This document shows, one piece after another, positions 7,884-20,527 of a DNA stretch of 64,000 bases. This DNA comes from Chitinimonas taiwanensis DSM 18899 (GTDB taxonomy: Bacteria; Pseudomonadota; Gammaproteobacteria; Burkholderiales; Chitinimonadaceae): positions 62,001-126,000 of the forward strand of contig NZ_FPKR01000007.1 in the NCBI RefSeq assembly GCF_900119825.1. The letters run 5' to 3'. The notes beneath the pieces were generated by a model that did not search any database, was not told the origin of the DNA, and saw only the letters and a program-made list of their open reading frames with translations. The first letter of the stretch is position 1, and each line of letters begins with the position of its first letter. A program made the translations under genes and the position numbers.

Positions 7884-9700
7884 TGAGCGCGCCCACTGCA
7901 AGCAGCGAGGCCGCGGCACTGCCCGATTGGGCCGCGCAGCTGCGCGAGCGCTATCTGGCCGGTGAGGCGAATGTCTTCATCCTGCATGGCAATGTGTTCG
8001 ACAGCTATCCGCTCGGCGATCAATACGCACAGCTGCCCGAGGTGCTGGCCGCGCTGCTGGCCAAGAAGGACTGCGTATTCGAGCTGAGCCTGGCGCAAGG
8101 TGTGCGCGTACAGCGCGATCAGGCGGCCCAGCCGCTGCCAGCCGGCCTGCAGGAAAAAGGCCTGGGCGGTGCGCTACAGTTTCTGGAAGGGCAGCTGCGC
8201 AGCCGCAGCAATACCGCCGTGCTGGTACCCTATGCCGAGACGATCTTCCCGGCTGCGGAAACCCATTTTCTGTCCTTTGAAGAGCGCGCCGCGGTCGCCA
8301 CCCTGCATCGCTGGTCGCTCGACCAAGCCTTGCACCGTACTGATGCCATCATCGTGCTGGTGGCGGAAACCCTGAGCGCGCTGGCGCCTTCGCTGCTTAG
8401 CAACCCGAGCGTGGTGGCGATCGAGCTGCGCCTGCCTGACGCGGCCACGCGCCGCGCGGCTGTCGGCCAGTTTGCCAAGGGCATGGCCGATACGCAGCTG
8501 GCGCGTATTGCCGAGCAGACCGCCGGCCTGCGTCTGATCCAGATCGCCAGCATCGTCAGCGATAGCGGCCGGGCCGACAGCCTGGGCGAGGCTGAGCGCA
8601 GCCGTTTCATCCTGGGCCTATTGGGTAATGCGCCCGATGCCGCGGCCCGCGCCGAAGCATTTGCCCGTGTGACGGCCGGCATGAGCCAGGCCGCCATTCA
8701 GGCCTTGATCGCGCCCGAGCGCAGCCTGCCCGAAACCGAGGGGGACGAGGCGGTGCTGGCCATCATCCGCCAGCGCAAGCGCGAGATACTCGAGAAGGAA
8801 TGCGCGGGGCTGATCGAATTCATCGAACCCAAGCATGGCCTGGCCGTAGTGGGCGGCAATGCGGCGATCAAGACCGAGTTGATGCGCGTGGCCCGTGCGC
8901 TGCGCGAAGGCGATGTACGCCGCGCGCCGATGGGCTTGCTGGCGGTTGGGCCGATGGGCTCGGGCAAGACCTTTGTGATCAAGGCCTTTCTGAAGGAGGC
9001 TGGCCTCAATGGCGTGATGCTGAAGAACTTCCGCTCGCAATGGGTGGGGGCGACCGAGTCCAATCTCGAGCGCGTGCTGGCCATGGTCAAGGTGATGGGG
9101 CCGGTGGCCCTGGTCATCGACGAGGGCGACCGCAGCTTTGGTTCGCGCAGCGAGGACAATGACGGCGGCACCAGCTCGCGGGTGATCGCGCGCCTGAAGG
9201 CCTTTATGTCCGAGCCGGAAAACCGCGGCCAGGTGCTGTTCACCATGATGACCAACCGCCCGGACAAGCTGGACATCGATATCAAGCGCCCCGGCCGGCT
9301 GGATGTGAAGCTGCCGTTCTTCTATGCGCAGAGTGCCGAGGAGCGGCTGGACATCGTGCGCGCGCTGTTCGGCCGCCACAGCCTGCAGTGGGAAGGCAGC
9401 GAGGACCAGCATCTGCTGGCCTGCGAGGCCCTGCATGGCTATTCGAATGCCGATCTGGAAGCGCTGGTGCTGCTGGCCGCGGCCAGCCAGAGCGAGCCAG
9501 GCAGCACGATCAGCGCGGCGCTGTTCGAGCAGGCGATTACCGATTTCATGCCACCGCAGGACCGCAATATGGTGCGCTATATGGAGCTGCTGGCGGCGCT
9601 GGAGTGCTCGCGCCGCTCCTGGTTGCCGCTGCATCTGCGCGAACTGAGTACCCAAGCACTGCAGGAGCAATTGCTGCAGTTACAACAAGTGATCGATTGA
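7883..9700 (+). CDS. Vps4-like AAA ATPase with degenerate N-terminal AAA half
   Basis: 605 aa. The ATG at 7883 overlaps the stop of the PspA-like gene. The C-terminal half is a classical AAA module: Walker A GPMGSGKT at 356-363, Walker B LVIDEGD with D413-E414, a sensor-1 region with TNRPDKLD, and the arginine-finger region KRPGRLD. The N-terminal 290 residues have the alternating beta/alpha look of a second AAA domain (FILHGNVFD, IIVLVAETLSAL, IELRLPDAATRRAAV) but no Walker A, so this half is probably inactive. The arrangement recalls Ycf46-like and double-AAA remodelling ATPases. Likely role: ATP-driven turnover of the PspA-like assembly (inference). Confidence 0.85.
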   Translation: MSAPTASSEAAALPDWAAQLRERYLAGEANVFILHGNVFDSYPLGDQYAQLPEVLAALLAKKDCVFELSLAQGVRVQRDQAAQPLPAGLQEKGLGGALQFLEGQLRSRSNTAVLVPYAETIFPAAETHFLSFEERAAVATLHRWSLDQALHRTDAIIVLVAETLSALAPSLLSNPSVVAIELRLPDAATRRAAVGQFAKGMADTQLARIAEQTAGLRLIQIASIVSDSGRADSLGEAERSRFILGLLGNAPDAAARAEAFARVTAGMSQAAIQALIAPERSLPETEGDEAVLAIIRQRKREILEKECAGLIEFIEPKHGLAVVGGNAAIKTELMRVARALREGDVRRAPMGLLAVGPMGSGKTFVIKAFLKEAGLNGVMLKNFRSQWVGATESNLERVLAMVKVMGPVALVIDEGDRSFGSRSEDNDGGTSSRVIARLKAFMSEPENRGQVLFTMMTNRPDKLDIDIKRPGRLDVKLPFFYAQSAEERLDIVRALFGRHSLQWEGSEDQHLLACEALHGYSNADLEALVLLAAASQSEPGSTISAALFEQAITDFMPPQDRNMVRYMELLAALECSRRSWLPLHLRELSTQALQEQLLQLQQVID

Positions 9701-9710
9701 GGAGCTAGCC

Positions 9711-10142
9711 ATGTTTGCCGATACCACCCTGTCCGCCTTCAGTGCCGAGCAGATCAAATCCGCCTGCTTCGCCATGCTGGAAGTGGCGCGCGCCCACGGC
9801 ATCAGCGCGGCCGAGCATGCGCTGATCCAGACCTTCTGGCAGCAGGCCGAGCCCGCGCTGGGCGCTTTCGATGCCCATAGCCAGGAACGCTGCGCGACCG
9901 CGCTATTCGTGGAGGCTGGTCAGCAGCAGCTGCTGCTCGACCTGTGCCTAGCCTGTGCATTTGCTGATGGCCACTACAGCAGCGAGGAGAAGGCGGTGAT
10001 TGCCGATCTCGCCACCCGCCTAGGCTTGGCCGAATCCGTGCTGGCTGAACGCACCGCCGAGGTACGCTCGGCCTTTCTCGGCGCCTTGGCCCATCTGCCC
10101 GATGCGGCCTCGGTGGCGGCGCTGGGCAAGCAGCTTGCCTAG
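9711..10142 (+). CDS. TerB-like protein, last gene of the PspA-AAA operon
   Basis: 143 aa, 10 bases after the AAA gene with GAGGAG in front of the ATG. The all-helical protein carries the TerB-type signature CAFADGHYSSEEKAVIADLA at about 86-105; acidic metal-binding residues are typical of the TerB/tellurite-resistance fold. TerB-like proteins occur at the inner face of the membrane in stress and phage-response gene clusters. No other ter gene is present. An intrinsic terminator follows, which fixes the 3' end of the operon. Confidence 0.75.
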   Translation: MFADTTLSAFSAEQIKSACFAMLEVARAHGISAAEHALIQTFWQQAEPALGAFDAHSQERCATALFVEAGQQQLLLDLCLACAFADGHYSSEEKAVIADLATRLGLAESVLAERTAEVRSAFLGALAHLPDAASVAALGKQLA

Positions 10143-10174
10143 CACAGGGCGCTGACCGCCCTCTGCGCTACTCA

Positions 10175-10201
10175 AGTCACGCCGCAAGGCGTGGCTTTTT
10201 G
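10175..10201 (+). terminator. Intrinsic terminator ending the PspA-AAA operon
   Basis: AGTCACGCC pairs with GGCGTGGCT (one G-T pair) across GCAA, followed by a run of T. Confidence 0.8.
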
Positions 10202-10290
10202 TTGGGCTGGCGCGCAAACATTCGTCACAAATCCGCCATCTGGCCTATACCGTGAGCAGACCCGGCCTGGCACCGGGCGGGAGACGTGGC

Positions 10291-10668
10291 ATGGAAGCGC
10301 AACGCATTGCCATCATCGGCCTGGGGCGGGTCGGCGGGGCATTTCTGGAACAGTTGCTGGAGAAGCAGGCGCGCGGCATTGACCTGCTGGCGGTGGCAGA
10401 GCTACAGGACACGGCAGGGCGGCGGCGCGCCGAGGCGGCGGGGCTCAGGCTGTGCAGCCTGGACGAGATCGTGGCCCTGCGTGAGACAGTCGATACGATT
10501 TTCGAGCTGACCGGCCTGAAGAGCGTGCGGCGCGAGCTGCGTGAAAAGCTCAAGCTCAGCCACAATCTGCATACCGTAGTAGCGCCGGAGAGTACGGTGC
10601 GCATCATCTGGGCGCTGATGAGTGATGCTGAGCTGCCACCGGCCAGCGGGCCGGCGGTGGGTTATTAA
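10291..10668 (+). CDS. Small NAD(P)-binding Rossmann-fold protein
   Basis: 125 aa from ATG 10291, which has GGGAG upstream; an upstream GTG at 10252 would add residues before the Rossmann strand. The start RIAIIGLGRVGGAFLEQLL is a textbook dinucleotide-binding turn (G-x-G-x2-G), followed by LLAVAEL. The pattern resembles the N-terminal half of homoserine dehydrogenases and aspartate/DapB-type reductases. The protein stops after about one Rossmann unit and lacks any catalytic domain, so it may be a redox or ligand sensor. It lies after a terminator and is convergent with the histidine kinase, with 4 bases between stop codons. Confidence 0.6.
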   Translation: MEAQRIAIIGLGRVGGAFLEQLLEKQARGIDLLAVAELQDTAGRRRAEAAGLRLCSLDEIVALRETVDTIFELTGLKSVRRELREKLKLSHNLHTVVAPESTVRIIWALMSDAELPPASGPAVGY

Positions 10669-10672
10669 GGAC

Positions 10673-12790
10673 TCACTGGGGCAGCGAAGCCTGCGGCATG
10701 CGCTCGGGCAGCCAGCGCGCCAGCAGCTTGAACAACTCCTGCGGCTCGATCGGCTTGGCGATATGGTCGCTGATGCCGGCCGCCAGGCAGCGCTCCTTGT
10801 CACCAGCCATGGCATTCGCGGTCAGTGCCACCACTGGTAGGTGGGCGAAGCGGGGCTGGGCGCGGATCAGGCGGGTGGCGGTCAGCCCATCCATGACGGG
10901 CATCTGCAGGTCCATCAATACCAGCTGGTAATCGCGGTGCTTGAGCATATCCAGCGCCATCTGGCCATCGTTGGCCAGGTCCACCTCAATGCCGGCACGG
11001 CGCAGCAAATGGGCGCCGATTTCCTGATTGATTTCGTTATCGTCCACCAGCAGCACGCGCGTGCCTTGCAGCGCACCCAGCTCGGCCGGATTGGCCGGTC
11101 GAGTCTCGCTCTGGGCCGGGTTAGGCAGGCCAAAGCGGGCACTGAACCAGAAGGTGCTGCCCACGCCGGGAATGCTGCGCACGCCCACCTCGCCGCCCAT
11201 CAGCCCGACCAGTTCCTTGGCAATCGCCAGCCCGAGGCCGGTGCCGCCGTAGCGGCGCGTGGTGGTTGCATCGGCCTGCTGGAAGCTCTGAAACAGCTGG
11301 GCCTGCTGGGCCGGGGTCATGCCGATGCCGCTGTCTTCTACCTCGAAATGCGCAAGCAGACCTTGCGCATCCTGGCTGGCCAGCCGTGCGCGCAGCACGA
11401 TATCGCCATGCTCGGTGAACTTCACCGCGTTATTGGCGAAATTGATCAGCACCTGGCTCAGGCGTAGCGGATCGCCGGCCAGCTTGGCGGGCAGGGCGGG
11501 GTCGATCTCGAAATGCAGGCGCAGGCCCTTCTTCTGGCACGGCTCCTCGAGCAGATCGGCCAGGCTGTCCAGCACGGTGGCCAGCTCGAATTCCACGCTG
11601 TCCATCTGCAGCTTGCCGGCCTCCACCTTGGAGAAGTCGAGGATGTCATTGATGATGCCCAAGAGGTGCTTGGCCGAGCGCTGGATCTTCTGCACATAGT
11701 CGTGCTGCTTGGGATTGAGCTCGGTCTGCAGCGCCAGATGCGCCATGCCCAGAATGGCATTCATCGGGGTGCGGATCTCATGGCTCATATTGGCCAGGAA
11801 GAGCGATTTCATCTGCGAGGCCTGTTCGGCCTGGGCACGTGCGCTATCGAGTTCTCGCTCGTGCGCGAGCAGGGTGCTGTTCAGCGCGGCCAGTTCCTGG
11901 GTGCGGCTTTGCACACGCGCTTCCAGCACTTCCTCATTGCGCGCCAGCTCTTCCAATAGGCGCGCGTTTTGGCGTTCGCGCTCGGCCAGGGCGGCATTCA
12001 TGGCATTGAAGGCCTGGGCCAATCGGGCGAATTCATCATTGCCGGCCACCTGCAGCTGGGCATGGTAGTCGCCCTGGCGCACGCGTTCGACCGCATCAGC
12101 CAGCCTGTGCACCGGGCGCGACAGCATGCGTGCCAGCCAGATGCTGCCCAACACGCCGAGCAGGAAGAAGGCGCCGCCGATGGCCAGTGACTGCTGCAGG
12201 GCCTTGGCCAGCTCGGTGCGCACGAAGCGGATGTCCACATCGGCCCCGACCACCATGTATTGGCCGGGCGCAGCTTCAATGCGCTGGAAGGCGGAGCGGA
12301 AGTAGCCGAAGCGGTCGCGATACTCGGCGAAGTTGCGCCGGCCCGTATGCAGGGTGTCCAGAATGGCCGGGTGGGGGGTGGTTTCGTACAGCTGGAAGTG
12401 GTGGCCGTAGTTCTGCGCGGCGATCTCGCGTTCATCGGCCGCATCGGCCACATAGACAAGCTTGCCCTCGGACTCGATGAACACATACAGATAGCGCACA
12501 CCGGTCTGCTGGCTGTACTCGTTCAGCGAACGCACCAGGCGCAGATATTCGCCCTTGTCGATGGTGCCGGGCTGGCTGGCGCGGCGCAGGTAATCGTCGC
12601 CTATCATCTTCGGCGCTGCGCTCACGCCGGCGATCAGCCGCGCATCGATGGCCTCGCGCGCGCTGCTGGATTTCAGTTCCCAGACATAGAAGGTGTAGGC
12701 GGCCGCGGCGAGCAGATTGATGCCCAGCAGCACCCAGAGAATCTTGGTGCGCGCGGTCTTGGGCTGGAGCAGGGCGAACAGCTGTTTCAC
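10673..12790 (-). CDS. Hybrid sensor histidine kinase with receiver domain
   Basis: 705 aa. Two membrane helices (about 17-37 and 200-222) flank a periplasmic sensor region of about 160 residues, of Cache-like appearance (inference). A HAMP segment, a coiled coil and a histidine kinase core follow. H337 lies in SHEIRTPMN. The ATPase boxes [16 protein letters not shown] and [13 protein letters not shown] are intact. The C-terminal receiver domain has [10 protein letters not shown], the phospho-acceptor context [11 protein letters not shown], and AKP. No separate response regulator is encoded next to it, so phosphotransfer presumably goes through a distant HPt protein. The signal is unknown. 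An inverted repeat lies 48-86 bases upstream of the start. Confidence 0.9.
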   Translation of the reverse strand: MKQLFALLQPKTARTKILWVLLGINLLAAAAYTFYVWELKSSSAREAIDARLIAGVSAAPKMIGDDYLRRASQPGTIDKGEYLRLVRSLNEYSQQTGVRYLYVFIESEGKLVYVADAADEREIAAQNYGHHFQLYETTPHPAILDTLHTGRRNFAEYRDRFGYFRSAFQRIEAAPGQYMVVGADVDIRFVRTELAKALQQSLAIGGAFFLLGVLGSIWLARMLSRPVHRLADAVERVRQGDYHAQLQVAGNDEFARLAQAFNAMNAALAERERQNARLLEELARNEEVLEARVQSRTQELAALNSTLLAHERELDSARAQAEQASQMKSLFLANMSHEIRTPMNAILGMAHLALQTELNPKQHDYVQKIQRSAKHLLGIINDILDFSKVEAGKLQMDSVEFELATVLDSLADLLEEPCQKKGLRLHFEIDPALPAKLAGDPLRLSQVLINFANNAVKFTEHGDIVLRARLASQDAQGLLAHFEVEDSGIGMTPAQQAQLFQSFQQADATTTRRYGGTGLGLAIAKELVGLMGGEVGVRSIPGVGSTFWFSARFGLPNPAQSETRPANPAELGALQGTRVLLVDDNEINQEIGAHLLRRAGIEVDLANDGQMALDMLKHRDYQLVLMDLQMPVMDGLTATRLIRAQPRFAHLPVVALTANAMAGDKERCLAAGISDHIAKPIEPQELFKLLARWLPERMPQASLPQ

Positions 12791-12837
12791 GACACTTTCC
12801 TCGGAGTGTGGCGAGTGACCGGCCTGGGTCCGGTCGG

Positions 12838-12876
12838 CTTGTTGATTAGAAAATTATGATTAGGCAAATCAACAAG
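12838..12876. repeat. 10-base perfect inverted repeat upstream of the histidine kinase
   Basis: CTTGTTGATT (12838-12847) and AATCAACAAG (12867-12876) are exact inverse complements, separated by 19 AT-rich bases. The site lies in the otherwise empty 209-base gap between the exporter genes and the kinase start at 12790. It could be an operator or form a leader hairpin. Confidence 0.6.
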
Positions 12877-12950
12877 TTTGGCGAATTGGCGGCGATTATG
12901 CATCAAGCCGCCAGCCGCGCGTTCGCTTCTTGCTCGGTGGCAGGCACAAG

Positions 12951-12974
12951 TAAAACGGCAGCCTAGGCTGCCGT
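12951..12974 (-). terminator. Terminator after the MdlAB-type exporter genes
   Basis: A perfect palindrome (ACGGCAGCC and its complement, 12955-12974) is followed on the minus strand by TTTT, 26 bases beyond the stop codon of the exporter gene ending at 13000. Confidence 0.75.
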
Positions 12975-14755
12975 GGGGTTTTTACTCAGTGATGTACTGT
13001 CAGCCATCCAGCTGCTGCAACAGATACAGGCGCTGGTAAATGCCGCCCTCCAAGGCCATCAGCGCCTCATGGTCGCCCAGCTCGGCAATCCGACCGTGAT
13101 TGAGCACCACGATCTGGTCGGCCGCGCGGATGGTGGATAGGCGGTGCGCAATCGCCACCAAGGTGACCTTGCCGCGTAGCTCGTTCAGTGCCTGCTGCAC
13201 GATCTGCTCAGTCTCCGAATCGATATGAGCGGTGGCCTCATCCAGAAACAGGATGCGCGGCTGCCCGGCCAGCGCGCGCGCAATCGCGATCAGCTGCTTC
13301 TGCCCGGTCGAGAGGCGCGCGCCGCCTTCGCCCAGCGGCGTGGCATAGCCTTGCTCGAGCGCCTGGATGAAGTCGTGGCAGCGCGCGGCGCGCGCGGCGG
13401 TTTCGATCTGCGCATCGCTCAAGTCACGCCCCATGGCGATGTTCTCGCGTGCGCTGGCCGCCAAGAGAAAGGGGTCTTGCGGCACCAGGCCAACGTCGGC
13501 GCGGAAATTGTCATCGCTGAACTGCGCCAAGGGCACGCCATCGATCTCGATACGGCCGGCCTGGGCGGTGTAAAAGCGCAGCAGCAGGCTGAGCAGGGTG
13601 GATTTGCCGCTGCCGGTGTGGCCGACGATGCCGAAGAAAGCGCCAGCCGGGATGTTCAGGCTCAGATCGTGGATGACCGGATTGTCGGCCGCATAGCCAA
13701 AGCTCAGGTCGCGGATGGCGATCTGGCCGTGGGCAATACGCCGTGCCGGCGCCTCCTCGCCCACATAGCGCGCGCCCTCCTCCTGCAGCAGCGTATTCAC
13801 GCGTGCGGCCGAGACGACGGCCTGCTGCAGTTGGCTGAACTGCAGGGTGATCTGGATCAGCGGGTCGACTACCCGGCCGATATAGCTGACGAACGCATAC
13901 AGGATGCCCACCTCGATGCCGCTTAGCTCGCGCAGACCGAAGCTGTAGATGACCACCACCAGCAGGATCACATTCAAGAGATCGAGCATGGGTCGCAGCA
14001 ACCAGGCATTGGCGCGCAGCTCCATCAGGCGCGCGCCGTAATGCTGCTGATTGGTGGCCTTGAAGCGCGCGGCGAAGCGTGCCTCGGCATTGCTGGCCTG
14101 CAGCACCGCCATGCCGGCAATGCTCTCGGCCATCTGGGCATTGATCTCGCTGCGCAACTCGCGCGCGCGCGCCACCGCCGGGCCGCTCCAACGCTGGTAG
14201 AACCAGACGATGATGATGACGGCCGGCAGCATGACCGCCACGATCAGCATCAGGCGCCAATCCAGCCAGGCCATGGCCAGCATGGCGCCGAGTACCACGA
14301 TGCTGCTGTCTAGCATCACGAACAGCACCTGCACATACAGGTTCTTCACCTGCTCGGTGTCATTGGTCACCCGGCTGACCAATTGGCCGGTGATCGCCTT
14401 GTCGAAGAAGGCCATCGGCAGGCGCATCACATGCCCATACACCTGCTCGCGCAGGCGTTTGACCGAGCGCATGGCCACGCCCGACAGGCGTGCCAGCTGC
14501 AGATAGCGCAGCAGGCTGGCTGCCCAGCCCACCAGCAGCACGCCGCCCAGCAGCATCACGATGGCGTTGAGGTCCAGCGTGCGCGGCAACAGGTATTGGT
14601 CGATGAAATGCTTGCCCAGCAAGGGGCCAAGCGCTTCCAGGCCGGCGGCGATCACCAGCCAGAACGTGCCCCACCACAGATGGCGGTGCTCGGGGGCGGC
14701 GGCGCTGCGCAGCAGGGCGATGGCCTGCGCGGTGTTCAGGCGCGCGGGCGGGGTC

Positions 14756-16498
<1,743 letters not shown>

Positions 16499-16707
16499 GC
16501 CAGTGCCTTACACCTTGTCAGTGCACGCCAGCGCCCGGGTAGGGCGCTGGCGCGGGAAGGGCACGATTCTACGGTGAAGCGGGCCAGCTGGCTTGTGGCT
16601 GCGATAGGCTGGTCTGTGTCGCGACGGATGGCGCACGGCGCAGCCGAACGGCAAAACGCCACCGCACTGAGTTGGGCGGTGGCGTTGGGGCTGGGGCGAG
16701 CAGCGGC

Positions 16708-16938
16708 TTAGCCTTGGTGGCCGCGCAGCGGCTTGCCGGCTTGTGCCTGCTTGGCGGCGGGCTGGGTGGCGGTACTGGTCTGGCTGTCGGCCGGGCGTTG
16801 TTCGCTGCTCACCGGGGTATTGAAACTGACCCGCTCGCGGGCAGTGCGGCTATTGGCGGGCTGATCGGCCATGACCGCGGTGGACAGCAGGGCCAGGCTG
16901 GTGGCGAGCAGGGTCGAGAAGCGGATAGCGGTGTTCAT
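16708..16938 (-). CDS. Small secreted hypothetical protein
   Basis: 76 aa. A clear signal peptide (residues 1-24, LLATSLALLSTAVMA|DQ) leaves about 52 mature residues rich in Ser, Thr, Gln and Ala, without cysteines or recognisable motifs, probably disordered. AAGGA stands before the ATG. It is divergent from the LysR regulator at 17075, which might control it. I do not recognise a family. Confidence 0.55.
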   Translation of the reverse strand: MNTAIRFSTLLATSLALLSTAVMADQPANSRTARERVSFNTPVSSEQRPADSQTSTATQPAAKQAQAGKPLRGHQG

Positions 16939-17074
16939 GTGGGTAGTCCTTGGCAGTGGGAACGCCGGATTGCGTTCAGTGCCGCCACTGTATTGCTAAG
17001 CAGTCTGTTGATAAATTGGCCTTTCCTTGATGGTTTATTGCATATTGGTACGTAATGAGACGGGAGGGCTGGGC

Positions 17075-17983
17075 ATGGATACCTTGATCAGCATGCGGGT
17101 GTTTCGGCGCGTGGTGGAGCTGGGCAGCTTTGTCGCGGCGGCCGAGCAGCTGGGCCTGTCGGCCGCCATGGCCAGCCGGCATGTTGCACATCTGGAGCGC
17201 CATCTGGGTGTGCGCCTGCTCAATCGCAGCACGCGCCATCTGAGCCTGACCGATGGCGGCGCCCAGTATTTCGAACGCTGCCGCAGCCTGCTGGATGAGT
17301 TGCACGAGGCCGAGGCAGCCGTCAGCCAGAGCGCGCTGGCGCCGCAGGGCACTTTGCGCATCAGCGCGCCGGTGCCGTTTGGTGTGCGCCATCTGGGCCC
17401 GGCCATTGGCGACTATCTGGCTCGCTACCCGCAGGTGCTGCTCGATCTGAGTCTGAACGATCGCACCGTGGACCTCGCTGAGGAGGGCTTCGATCTGGCC
17501 ATCCGGGTTGGCCAGAACCCGAACCCGGCCCTGATTGCACGTCGGCTCTGTTGCGTGCGGCTGGCCCTGGTCTGCTCGCCCGGCTATGCCGCACGCTATG
17601 GCCTGCCGCGTACGCCGGCCGATTTAAGCCAGCACCGCACGATTGCCTATGCCTATTCGGCCGAGGGCGAGCACTGGACCTTGCGTGGGCCGGACGGCTT
17701 GCACAGCTATCCGATCAAGCCGGTGCTGCGCGTGAACAATGGCGATCTGGCTGCGGCAGCGGCCATGGCCGATGTGGGCATTGGTTCTGAGCCGACCTTC
17801 CTAGTGGGCGATGATCTGCGCGCCGGGCGACTGATCAGCGTGCTGCCCGACTATCCGCAACCCGAGCTGACCCTGTATGCGGTCTACCTGAGCCGGCGCT
17901 TTCTCTCCGCTAAGGTGCGTACCTTCATCGACTTCCTGGCCGAGCGCTTTGGCCCCGAGCCCTACTGGGACCGCGACCTTTAA
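17075..17983 (+). CDS. LysR-family transcriptional regulator
   Basis: 302 aa from ATG 17075 with GGGAGGG upstream; the longer frame from 17027 lacks a ribosome site. Winged helix-turn-helix at residues 1-60 (MRVFRRVVELGSFVAAAEQLGLSAAMASRHVAHLE, written here as one stretch over 3-37), then the substrate-binding domain (about 88-295, RISAPVPFGVRHLGP, FDLAIRVG, AAAAMADVGIG). It is of the large subgroup resembling DmlR/AaeR. It is divergent from the small secreted protein and convergent with the dioxygenase-like gene. Ligand unknown. Confidence 0.9.
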   Translation: MDTLISMRVFRRVVELGSFVAAAEQLGLSAAMASRHVAHLERHLGVRLLNRSTRHLSLTDGGAQYFERCRSLLDELHEAEAAVSQSALAPQGTLRISAPVPFGVRHLGPAIGDYLARYPQVLLDLSLNDRTVDLAEEGFDLAIRVGQNPNPALIARRLCCVRLALVCSPGYAARYGLPRTPADLSQHRTIAYAYSAEGEHWTLRGPDGLHSYPIKPVLRVNNGDLAAAAAMADVGIGSEPTFLVGDDLRAGRLISVLPDYPQPELTLYAVYLSRRFLSAKVRTFIDFLAERFGPEPYWDRDL

Positions 17984-18008
17984 GCGCCGCCAAGCAGCCA
18001 CGCTCGCG

Positions 18009-18863
18009 TCAGGCCGCGATGGCCAGCTCCAGCGTCGCCACATAGCCCTGGTTGGCGTTGCCGCTGACCGTGCACATCTGCAGGCTGGTGCCATCGCTGA
18101 ACACATTGTCGCTGGCGAAGCTGATACGGCCGAGATTGCTCACGCTGCTGGCATAGCCACTGGCCGTATAGGCCTCGTTAATGCTGGCGAGCGGGAAAGT
18201 TAGCTGCGAGGTCTTGATCTGGTTGGCCGCGCTGCTGGCCTGCGCGAGGCTGGGGTAGATTTCGAAATGCACATGCGGCATGCGTCCGTCGTAGCAGCCG
18301 GGGAAGATGGTGTCGAAGCTCAGCTCGCCATTCGCATCGCTCTCCTGCACGCCGCGCAGGAAGTTCTCGTTCAGCACGCTGCTCGAATACATCGAGTACA
18401 GGCCCTCGCGCGTGCAATGCCATAGATAGACCGCGAAGCCCGCCAGGTTCGCGCAGCTGTTGGTGTTATTGCGCAGCTTGAGTGTGATGGTCAGTGGCAC
18501 GCCCTCGGCCACGCCACTGGCGCCACCAACACTGCTGCGGATATCGCGCCGTACGATGCCGGACAGCTGCAGGGCATTGACAATACCGTTGCCATTGCTG
18601 TTCGAGCCATCACCCGGATAGGGGCCGGCCGTCTCTTCGGGTATCACCGCGCAGCTACCACTGGTGCCACTGCTGCCGCCGTCGCTGACGCTACCGGTGC
18701 TGCCCGAGTTATTGCCGCTGCTGGTCGCGCCACCATCGCAGCCGAGCAGCGGCAACGGCGCCATGCTGGCCACGGCCATCCAGCGCAAAGCCTGACGGCG
18801 CCCGGCCGTGCTGTGCAGCAAGCGCGCCAGATCGATGTGCAAACCCTGATCCTGTTCCTGCAT
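18009..18863 (-). CDS. Intradiol ring-cleavage dioxygenase-like lipoprotein
   Basis: 284 aa from ATG 18863 with AGGAG in front. The N terminus has RR followed by a hydrophobic stretch and LLGC, which reads as a twin-arginine lipoprotein signal; a Gly/Ser-rich linker follows. The catalytic-domain part shows the intradiol hallmarks: ETAGPYPGDG, and FPGCYDGRMPHVHFEIYP with the Tyr and H-x-H iron ligands, plus QL-x-FP. Classical catechol dioxygenases are cytoplasmic dimers with an N-terminal linker domain; this secreted type lacks it. Substrate unknown, possibly aromatic compounds from plant matter (inference). Confidence 0.8.
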   Translation of the reverse strand: MQEQDQGLHIDLARLLHSTAGRRQALRWMAVASMAPLPLLGCDGGATSSGNNSGSTGSVSDGGSSGTSGSCAVIPEETAGPYPGDGSNSNGNGIVNALQLSGIVRRDIRSSVGGASGVAEGVPLTITLKLRNNTNSCANLAGFAVYLWHCTREGLYSMYSSSVLNENFLRGVQESDANGELSFDTIFPGCYDGRMPHVHFEIYPSLAQASSAANQIKTSQLTFPLASINEAYTASGYASSVSNLGRISFASDNVFSDGTSLQMCTVSGNANQGYVATLELAIAA

Positions 18864-19032
18864 GGTGCTCTCCTGTTCTTTGCCGCGGGCGGGAAGCGAA
18901 CGCGTGGGCAAGTGTGTGAAACAGAAGCAAAGATAAGGGCGCAGGCTGGCTGAATGATGTCGAAACGGTAAAGGCCTGCGCCAAGGTGTAACTGAGTGGT
19001 AAATCCCGCCGCGCCAGGCACGGCGGGGCGGC

Positions 19033-20527
<1,495 letters not shown>

